From NCBI GenBank assembly GCA_037951165.1, contig JBBDHG010000112.1:172001-236000 (forward strand): a DNA stretch of 64,000 nucleotides. The letters are read 5' to 3'. Each line of letters begins with the position of its first letter. Position 1 is the first letter of the stretch. The stretch comes from Lophius americanus. Its lineage: Eukaryota > Chordata > Actinopteri > Lophiiformes > Lophiidae. Below, one piece after another: positions 22,889 to 64,000 of the stretch. The notes under the pieces were generated by a model. That model was given only the letters and a program-made list of their open reading frames with translations. It searched no databases and was not told the DNA's origin. A program made the translations under genes and the position numbers.

Positions 22889-25800
22889 TTTTTTTTATCA
22901 ATTGAGTTTGAATGAGCAAAATAACAGTGGCAGCAAACAGAAAACATCACTTCTACAAGATGGTTAATATTAAAATATATTAACTCAATTAATGTGAAGA
23001 GACTTCTCAAAACAGACAGCACAGAGACCCCCTTCCCATTTTATTTCAGATGATTGGTTAATTTAATTTGGTCTATTTTCACAGTTCTACAAAATGGCCT
23101 GAGCAGCACCATGAGGTACAGAGATTTTTTAAAGAGTACACTGGTTGCATAATCTGCACGGAAAACGTGTCGTTTTTTTCCAGGATAAAAACCAAAGACC
23201 ATTGTGTCGTTAACAAACAGCACAGAGAACAGAGAGATAGAAAGGGAAGGGATGACCCCTGCTTTGTGCCCACCCAACAGTTTAAGAAGCATAGATTCTG
23301 TTTCTTTGGGCAGAGCCTGCCTCTCTGAGAAAGCAAACTGAGGGTGACCCTCCAGGTTAGATCAGTCTGGGACACAAGTGGAGATCCTGAGATCCGAGGA
23401 GCCGCCTTACTCCGAGTTCTCATTGGGTTCCACTTCAAAAAGAGGGAGGGGAGCTCACTTGTGTCAGGAATTTTGGTCCCTTGCCAGTGGGCTGCATTCT
23501 TGACCCCAGCAGACCTGGTTAAACATCATGGACAGCTTTCGTCCTTTGTCATCTGAGAAACATGACCGCAACCTGATGTTGCAGCCACTGAATGTGTAGC
23601 AACGAGGCCGGCAGAGTAAGCTTATTAGCCAACAGACTCTTTCTCACCCCTTGTTACAGATCTAAGGGTTGCTGTGCTGATTAAGACGTTCAGCCAAAGT
23701 TTGACTAATGTCAGAGAAGGAAAAACCCAAACATTGATGCCTTCTGCTTTCAAAACAATTTAAACAATATTTAAGTTTCATAGAATTTCATGAATGTTTT
23801 ATACACTAAAGCTTAATCAAAAACAGGGAAATTAAATCAGGTTACACAATTAGCCATCACTATTTTCTAAATGCCTAAGACAATTGTTTATACACTGTTC
23901 ACCATTCAATCTTTGAATACCAGTGTAAAAAAACCAACTATTTATATATCATGCTGTGCAAACCCCTGCTATATAACTGAAGAACTTTGACCCTTCACTT
24001 ATAAAACCTGTTGATTTTTCCCCCTAGTGACACAAATGCAACTCATGACAAGTTGAGTCAGGCATTAGAGAGGAATATCATTATGTCTCATATCCGACCG
24101 ACCCCATCACAGTCATCGGCTGCAGCAGCCCAAATGAACATGCCTGTTAAATTCCAAAAGCCGCATGATAGAAACTGTAATCTCACACTTGAGAGGAGCT
24201 GCACTTTGTACACTGTTCCAGTGAGGACACCCCCCCACAGACGAGCAGATGCAGCCTTCTTGTCCTTTGCATAAAATCTTCGTGCTCACTGAGCTCTCTG
24301 CCCTGCTCTGACCTCACCCTTGCCCCGAGCTTCCCGTGTCTGTACAGCAAACACACGTTTCATGATCTGTACTCTTGAACCAAATATTGCTAATGTCAAA
24401 ATACAAAGCACAAAACATTAACCTTATTAGTGTAAATATTAACATGTTTTACATATACAAATTCTTAATGATTGCAAAGTCGAGATAGCTCAGCTAGTAC
24501 TAGCATGGAAAGAGAGTTTAAGATATTAAATTAATAAATGCCCCCATAAATATAGATTATGCAAACATATAATTTCCCACTTTTTTTCTTGTTGAGGACG
24601 ATAAAAAAATGACCCTAATGATGACTTCATCAATTCACCAAGTAATAAATATCATTGAAATCATTCTTTAAAAAATATATTTTGTCTTACCTAGTTTTAC
24701 AGTGACGGTTAAACCTTACTAGATAAATATCTTTTAGTAAACCGAGACAGAAAGTGTTTCTCAATCAATCGCTCTCTGTCAGTGCCTTGAGCAAAGTGTC
24801 TTGTCTGGTCGGACGGGGGGAAGTGTGTCTGGCTGAACACATTAGACTACTCATTCCTCGTGTGAGAAACACGGCGGCCACAGAGGAACTCACATTCTCT
24901 TACACAGATGCTTGTGGAACATTCTCACAATGGTCCCGGTTATTCTCAGGATAATTTGATTTACCAGAGACAAATACACAAATTACAATGACTACTTAAA
25001 AACGTTTCAGAGACCCGTTTGTCAAGAAAAACACCACAAGATTTGATGATAGCACTATTCAGGATGTAACGTTTTTACACACAGGGATTAAGTTGAGATT
25101 TGTAAACCTTGCTGTTTTTAAACTAAAGAGCTCAAAAGTAAATTATTTTTCTAGTCTTGTTTTATCTTCTATCTTTGTTCCCTCAAAGAGACAGGGTCCA
25201 ACCAATTCTGCATTCAGGTCAGGTGTTCTTTGTTATCTTCATGTAATTCATTAAAATAAGTCACAGTAATAAAGTATTAAAGGAGTCAGAGCAGTGTTTT
25301 TTTTCCCTCAGAAGAAATAAGATAATATAAATTTAAAGTTTAAAACATACTGTAATTTAAAAAAATGTCATTATTGCTGTTTCAAAGATTAAACCAATGT
25401 CCCATTTGAACCAATAATCTAAAACTATTAAAGTTGTTGCTGGTTAAAGTTAAATAAATCTTTTTTTTTTATTTAAAAAAAAAACATCTCAAGCTTATAC
25501 CTCTCTGTCTCCAACCGCCACTACAAACAAGAACAGTCAGAAATGTAATCATCAAGGGGCAGTTTGGTGCCTATCGCTGACCGATGGTAGTTTAAGCCCA
25601 GCCTATTGGTCTGGTTCAACTTCCAGGCAGTTTGTTCGAGACGTTTGGTCTTTTGGCTTTCTCAAACGTTCCCTTTGGCTCACTGATGGAAGGCTCAGCC
25701 TTTCTGATTTCTCTTCACTTATAGCAGGAAATACGATGTGGCGTGGCTAGTTATACCAAGTATCAATCAAAACTGATAGCCGAAGATCCATATCAGATGT

Positions 25801-26704
25801 TTGACATCTGTGAATAAAAACTGAAACTGGAGACCCTGGACAAGATTGTCAAACAGTCACATCATCTTGTTGTGATCAAACTGGGATTGCTGTGACAGGT
25901 AAGCCTTGTGGTTCTTTGCTCAGAGCCCCAACATTAATAACATCAACAGGAACAGGATGTGTCCAGCAACTGTGATACAGAACCCATTTGCAATTTACTT
26001 TATCTCAACTCAGACTTTGGATTGTTAAAAGCAAACAATTGTCAAAATGTGTTTATATATAATGTGTATATTTCTGAGCTAAATCTCAAATTGGATGCCA
26101 CCACAATGTCCAGATATTTAAGAGGAACATTAACTTAAAAATCAAATGCTTAGCTAATTGTTATGAACTTGCTTTTATCCCACATTACTTCCCAGAAGAC
26201 GGACAGCAAAATCGATTTGGAGGTTGAAAAAATTGGACACTTCTGTCTTCTTTAAGATCCGTGAAGTAAATAAAAATAAGATAATCTGTGTGTGTGAATA
26301 CATGTTTCAAAAGATTTGTGGGCAACACAAATGGATGTTCATATTCATATATTTTATATAATGTATATCAAACTAAAAATAATACAGCATCAAACTTAAA
26401 AAGGATCAAGAGGAACAAAAGAGGAATTGAAAACTGAGGAAACCATTGGCTTGTGGATCAGTAGATTTTAAACGGAGGCTGTGGGGGTGCTCACTGCAGA
26501 TGCTGCAGGTGTCCAATCTCATCCCTATCCCTGTTGCGGACAGCGGACAGAGGAGTGAGAAGTGATGGATATTGGGGTTGGGGAGGGCAGAATGGGGACA
26601 GAGAGCGGAGTTTGAGAAGAGTGAAGGGGTAAATAAAGATGTAGATGAGACAGCAGGGATCTGTGCTGAACAACATCTCTTCTTGACTTTTATTTTTAGC
26701 ATTT
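22889..26704. other. gene-free stretch between the LINE and the faf1 3' end
   Basis: No gene recognised. The part at 24010-24290 is repeat-free, higher-complexity sequence and could be conserved non-coding DNA, but nothing specific identifies it. Confidence 0.55.
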
Positions 26705-26714
26705 TTTATTTATT
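26705..26714 (-). terminator. faf1: faf1 candidate poly(A) signal cluster
   Basis: Overlapping TTTATT on the plus strand reads AATAAATAAA on the minus strand, about 515 nt past the faf1 stop. Another AATAAA lies at 26689-26694. Use is inferred. Confidence 0.45.
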
Positions 26715-27227
26715 TCACACACAAAAACCTTGTTCTAAAAAAGAAGCATTGGTGTGTTTGGTGTATTGAATATGGGAACACAAGTCCATGTCTTTTTTTT
26801 TTTATCCTGTGACAAAGATATGTCTGGTCAGTCTCTCAATGCTGTTACCATACTGTGTTGCATTTGTGTTGTGAGAGAAAACCGTGACAGAGCACGAAAT
26901 GTGAGAGAACAGGGGGGGAATTTGGGGGAGTTGGTTGTTTGGCTGTGTGCTTGGGATACTGTCTTTGCTCCCCTGTGCAACATGTGTACACTAGGCATTC
27001 AAGTGCCATGAGCAGGCCGAGGACAGAGAAGCTTACTTGCACTTGTATGTCACTGGATGTGCATGCCAGTGTGTTACATCTAAGAGGATGGTTTTGGTGT
27101 GTTGGTTGTGTGTGTGTGTACTGTAGGACCAAACAGGTGGTGGCCCATGCTCTGTGACTAGTGTGTGTTCAGGCAGTTGATCAGTCAGTCAATCAGTGGG
27201 TCCCATCAGCTACCAGAGGTGCACTTC
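26715..27227 (-). other. faf1: faf1 3' untranslated region (candidate extent)
   Basis: From the stop at 27228 to the AATAAATAAA cluster. It includes a T-run and short GT-rich patches. Short plus-strand ORFs in it are not supported. Confidence 0.45.
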
Positions 27228-58944
<31,717 letters not shown>

Positions 58945-61900
58945 CTATAAATAGAAAATATAATGATTTAGTGAAGTCTACGAAGCAAGGCGAACAAATT
59001 CCGTGAGATCTCAGAACAAAATCACCAAGCTTATATTTCACTCAAAGTTACCATAAATTTGAATTCTGTCCCGAGGTTAATCGGGGCAAGACGGTGATGG
59101 TTACAATCCCTCTCAACTACTTAAAGCCTAAACATCAGAACCGCCTCTCAAGTGGTATATCATAGTACCTTTTCCAGTCAGTCTCATTCATGGCCCATAT
59201 CATGGCATAAGTTATTCTCATTTATCTAATCGGGGTTGTTGATAGAGTTTATAAGAATAAGAAACGCTTGACTAATAAGCTGCTAAAACCTAAAGCTAGG
59301 ACTGAAAATATCAGCGTTCTGCGGGGAATTGGTGTCTCCAAGGTTTAACCCCACGGGACATCAACAATACAACAACCAAGGTGGTTGCATTTTTAGAAAA
59401 GTGGTGGGTAATTAAACTACAAATTCTGGCCTGGATATTCTGACAATTATCTCAATAATGGAATAACATATTCACTGACAAACTAATTGTTCTGAGCAAA
59501 GCAGACAACATATATGGAAAAACTTTTCTGTGAGAGAGGACTTCTTAACAACAGGGCTGAGGGCAGGGAAGGCAATGTGGGTGCGTAAAGAGGCAGGGAA
59601 GCTGCTCATTCCTGGCCGAGGTCCTGTGATCTGCCCCATTGGCAGGTGCTAAGACACACAAAGAGCAGCTGGACATGGTTGAATCAGGAGACGATTACAT
59701 GCAACGCCAATTGAGTCTGAAAAGGGCTACACAGACCACAGGGAGTTTCTCTCTTTCTGTGTCTTTTAAAATAGATAGGGTCTTCATAATAGCCTCAGCT
59801 TCTATAGAAGTGGAGAACAGTGTAACCACTAGACCTTGTCAGTAACATGCACTTACTAGCAAGTACGGATGTGAGCCTGACACTGATAAGAACTACAATG
59901 TATAGTGCCAAGCAGCTACAGCTAAGTTAAACATTTATTCTTTTGTGGTAAATCTATATGCATGACACAGTGCAAGTAGTCTTGACCAATATGATCATAT
60001 TTGATGGAGGATTACATAAATTTGTCTCAAATTTGTCTTTGGGAGGTTTTGGCCTCAATGGTTATGTCATAGTATGTAAACCCCTTAATACTTTAGGGTA
60101 TACTAGACCATTTTGGATGCTGTTCCATATGAATTATCAGAGTTGCTATAAGATTTAATATGATTTTTGCATCTATGGTATGAAACACTTTTCACGATTT
60201 GTTTGATAGCAGGTGTTTACTTCACCATATTTATTATGCAAAAACATCTGGATTTCAGATCCATGAAGAGATTCTTAACTGATATTTGAGCTTTGAAATT
60301 ATATTAAGTATTCCCACCCAACTTTTTCCTAAAATAAGATAATAAACTTTCCCACGAGAGGATACTGATTATAATCATGACCAAATTCTCCCCAGCTCAG
60401 TAATTAAACAGAAGAAACTCAGTATGCCCCCGGACAGTCAAAGAATGAATAACATCCTGAAGAGTATTCATTCTCTGTATTGTCTTAAGCAAAGTAAAAA
60501 AGTATAAAAGTAGTAGCTAGACTGCCATGCAATTCTGAAATTATATAAACAAAGAATTACATCATCATTACAAAGGCAAGCCAACAGTTACATATGACAA
60601 ATGCATTAAAAATCTGACTTTTTTTCATTTCTCAGTGAGACCTCAAGCAGTCAGAACATGCAGATAATGGAAGAAAGGGATTGTATTTCTTTGTATTACC
60701 AATTAGTAGCAAGTATACTCTAAACAATGACAAGTCTATAAATGTCACAGTAAAGACAGCTGAGTACCCCTGGAACACCTACGAAGAACACTTAGCTAAA
60801 TTGTCTTTTATTCACTCATGTAACTTAACACTAATTAATTTAGTACTCTGGTCCCTTTTATTAAATGATTGTTATTCATATTCTTTCCACAGAATTTTAC
60901 ATAGCAATGTAACAAAAACATTATTCCCTCAACAGTAATATCAAAGGAAGATAGAAATAGTCCATGTTAAATGACAGAAAAAACAACAGTGACTTAAAAA
61001 AAAAAAAGCTATGGCCATTGAGGTCATAATGGATACCAGACCTAAAGGTGAATGACCACTGATAGAGAATTGTTGTAGTTGGACCAGACAAAGGCATACA
61101 GCGCTTGAGTCTTAAGGATTTGAAGGCATGGCCCCAAGTCTATTATGCGTATTCCCCAATTATGTGGCAATCAAACGTGAGAATCTTAACAGCGTCTGCA
61201 GGGAGGATCCCTATAAAGCCTTTGCCTCCACTACTCACAATGAGAGGCTTTCTTCTAAGGACCTAATAAGTGTATAAATAAAGTTGATCACTTCCCCTTT
61301 CAAAGACAGCCTTGAGGGTTTGGGCTGATATGGATGCAAGTAGGGGAGGTGAAAAGGGGTAAAAAAAAGAAAAAAGGGATGAGTGCCTGTCAATCCTCAT
61401 CCTGACTTTGACCCTACTTCTTCTCCTGATGTTGAAGTACACAAGTGCACCTTGGCAGCTCAGTGGTCAAATGTGGAAACAAGCTGAATCGCTGCGGGGC
61501 CCCCCCAAAATGACCTTCTCGCGCATCTCCACACAAAGGAACTGGCTCATCTTTCTTGGATTCTTTTAATTAACACTTGCAGTGAGGAACTAAGCATTCG
61601 CGAGCATATATAGGAAAAAAAAAATTCTCTCTCCCTTACCCAGCGTCCTTCCTTTCATCCCTGTCGTCAGCCCTTCCTTCCCTTCTAAACCCTTCTTCTC
61701 TTCCTTTCTCTCCCTTCATTCTTTCAGTGTTTCATTTTTGTTCTTTCTACTGTAGCCAATGTTTGGATTGGGTATCTGGCTTTAAGTTTGAGATGATTAC
61801 CACTTACAAATGCATTAACTGCAAACACAGTACCTCACACGATTTCTTCTTTGATGGAGCAACAAAACAACTACAAAAGAAATGGGGAACAGTAAGGAGA

Positions 61901-62106
61901 AAGGTGATGGATAGAGGAACTACAAAGGGCACTCAGAGAGTGTAAACCTTGCCAAGGCACAACAGTACCCAAGGTTTATGAAAATACATTAAGATTCCCC
62001 CATTACTGTCTGAATTATTGCCAGCCTCTAAATCTACCGACAACTCCAACGAACGAACTCTCTGAGCATCTCTCAAGTACTCGGGAGTTGTCTCCTGTTC
62101 AGCCCA

Positions 62107-62290
62107 CTGAGCCCCCAGCCCCAGCCCGAAAGGAACATCAAAGGAACTCTTGAAACTAAGCCCCCAGCTGCAACCCAAAAGGAACTCTTGAAACTGAACC
62201 CCAGCTCCACCCCCAAAGAAACATCAAAGGAACTCTTGAAACTGAGCCCCAGCTCCACCCCCCTAAAGAAACATCAAATGAATCAAAGGA
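62107..62290 (+). repeat. short minisatellite with AAGGAACTCTTGAAACT units
   Basis: The 17-bp core occurs at 62141, 62179 and 62227, separated by C-rich spacers (CCCCAGCTCCACCCCC type), with spacings of 38 and 48 bp. Confidence 0.85.
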
Positions 62291-62430
62291 ACAAAGGCAG
62301 CATAAGCCACATTGTGACATCATTACTCCAAACGGCTCAGATTAATTAATTAATTAATTAATTAAATTTTAAATACTGTGAAACATGTAACGTCACCAAA
62401 ATTAAATAACCTGTAGGATATGCCAAAAAC
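62281..62430 (-). repeat. interspersed repeat, partial copy C
   Basis: Begins AATCAAAGGAACAAAGGCA, identical to 43274-43292, and carries AACGTCACCAAAATTAAAT followed by CTGTAGGATATGCC, as in copy B. A TTAA run (62342-62365) is embedded. Confidence 0.7.
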
Positions 62431-63709
62431 CACTCCAAAACAAGTATCCCTGAGATCCTTAAAACTGTTAAGGTTTTGAACTAATCAAATGAAAATCAGG
62501 AAAGCATTTGAGGGTTCTAGACAAAAAATATATATATATTTAGGAGCAGTGATATATTGGCTCCTACACCCAAAGTATTTAGAAGTTAAATTAAATTTTA
62601 AGGAGACAAGATATATCGATGTCAAGGTATAATGTTAGATGTCTGCTTTGCCTTTTTTTTCCTTTTCTACTGTCTGCCTTTGTTTGCCCTGAGTCACACT
62701 GTGTGCACTTTACTTCCAATATGCTGCAATCTTGTTACTATAAATACATACATTAAATGTCAAAACCTATTTTTAATGAACTATGTACAATTAGTTGCTT
62801 CCTGTTTACTCAAGCTCTGAGTCTGTTTCTATGTCTATATCTCCCACCCCACACTAATACAATCCCTGGCATTTTTGTTTAATATTTTCTTTTCTTTTTA
62901 AAAATGATTCGAATTGGTATTCATTCTCAAAGAATTTAGATAAACTGTGGGGGATGAATCTTATAATGTTAAATGCATTGATCTGGTGAACTTTGAGAGA
63001 AGAATTAAGAAGCTTAAGCTATGATGAACTTTGTGCTCTAATACATTTTTTTACACCAGTAAACAATCTAATCACCAAGACATTAGTTGGATTAATAGGA
63101 CTAGTTAAATAGAAGAAGTCACACTCTAAATGCATGATAAACAACATTCAGTGCAGTTCACATTGTTTAAATAATAATCATAATAATAATTGTGATAATA
63201 ATTCACTGGAGTAGGGTATACATTTGATTGAGCTGGCATATTTATTGGAAAATTAAAAAAATAATTCAGGATTCCACCCTGATTTCAAGTGTTTGCCTGT
63301 ACCTCGATGGCAAAATATAAATATTCCCGAGATATACCCAGGAACTACTGAACTTTTCTGATATACTTTCCCTGCTGTTAAAACACCTGCTGTCCCTCCC
63401 TCAATGGAGCTTGTCTCCCATGCTGCCCATCTCTCTTAAATCTGTGGCGTTAATTATTATTAACGTCACATTAAAAATTAATGGTCTAACATTTCATGAT
63501 GAACCAACTTTCTCCTCGGAAAGCTGAAAATAATTTAACTTTGTAGAGGGTTGGCCTCATTTATAACACCAAAACAGAGAACCCTTTTCAGGATTTAGTA
63601 AATTATGTCTAGCGGTACGGACAAAATAAATAATCACATTATTTTTTACCAAAATCCTCTATATTGTGACAATATTGTGGGCAGGGCCAAAGATCCAATT
63701 TCAGCATAA

Positions 63710-63745
63710 GATGACGCTAAAAGGGTAATGTCTTTTAGCGTCATC
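63710..63745. repeat. perfect stem-loop, 14-bp arms
   Basis: GATGACGCTAAAAG (63710-63723) is exactly complemented by 63732-63745; the loop is GGTAATGT. Confidence 0.92.
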
Positions 63746-64000
63746 GACATTTTTCATAATTTCCTCTCTAAATTCAATTTGATATTGCCATGAAAACATC
63801 AAAAACTTGCTCCTTCAAAATTGATGACAATGACGTTAAAATTCTGCTTTGCTCTAAACTGGTTGTTACAGAATAGACTTTGAATGTATCATGCAGTATA
63901 TCTCAACGCAATGTGCTGCTCACAGCTACATAAGCGTGTTCTCCTACCAATGTCAACGTTAAACATTTGTTTGATTTGGTGTTCACACATTATCCGAATC

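Larger units (their letters stand above)
58945..64000 (-). other. faf1: faf1 upstream intron, open at the right edge
   Basis: No further faf1 exon was found. Holds a GC-richer minisatellite (62107-62290), a third copy of an interspersed repeat (62281-62430), a TTAA run and a 14-bp stem-loop (63710-63745). Assigned to faf1 because the 5' exons must lie to the right. Confidence 0.75.

Noticed and set aside
22615..23022. 135-codon minus-strand ORF
   Set aside because: Runs through a (TA)n microsatellite and a poly-A stretch.
63300..63480. Search for an upstream faf1 exon encoding the QLWEGWP part of UBL2
   Set aside because: No matching sequence with flanking splice sites was found from 58945 to 64000, so that exon probably lies outside the window.

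Overview
The window is vertebrate nuclear DNA, most likely from a teleost fish. It has spliced GT-AG genes with both very short (92-270 bp) and long (2.6-7.8 kb) introns, AT-rich non-coding DNA, abundant microsatellites, and decayed fish-type transposons (RTE-like LINE, Tc1-like, hAT-like MITE). Two genes can be supported, both on the minus strand. They are dmrta2 (DM-domain transcription factor, complete, two coding exons, 12808-14322) and faf1 (FAS-associated factor 1, the 3' eleven coding exons, 27228-58944; the 5' exons lie beyond the right edge). From memory of vertebrate gene order, the same tandem order and orientation, with dmrta2 downstream of the faf1 3' end, is found in mammals.

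Layout. 1-11.8 kb: gene-free, with a LINE endonuclease fragment running off the left edge, a long perfect hairpin, a GTAATA-rich repeat block with a 129-bp tandem duplication, a decayed Tc1-like transposase and a 33-bp palindrome. 11.9-14.8 kb: dmrta2 with candidate poly(A) signals and an inverted CCAAT-box pair. 14.8-19.1 kb: gene-free upstream flank with motif-rich candidate regulatory blocks and an isolated CpG island. 19.3-22 kb: a GTGT-rich minisatellite abutting the 3' end of a broken RTE-type LINE. 22-27.2 kb: gene-free. 27.2-58.9 kb: faf1, with possible regulatory blocks and repeats in its long introns. 58.9-64 kb: upstream faf1 intron.

The two genes are not known to act in one pathway. 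dmrta2 is a developmental transcription factor; faf1 is a ubiquitin/p97 adaptor. Their linkage is more likely regulatory, with enhancers for dmrta2 sitting in the intergenic region and in faf1 introns (inference). Exon boundaries were placed by hand from splice signals, reading-frame phase and protein similarity recalled from the families; no alignment was run. No virus, CRISPR array, rRNA or tRNA was recognised. The most distinctive observations are the stop-free, in-frame 180-bp dmrta2 intron; the C16 homopolymer beside the last faf1 acceptor; the hAT-like MITE with a near-perfect 8-bp duplication; the LINE/minisatellite junction; and an octamer-plus-palindrome motif block in a faf1 intron.
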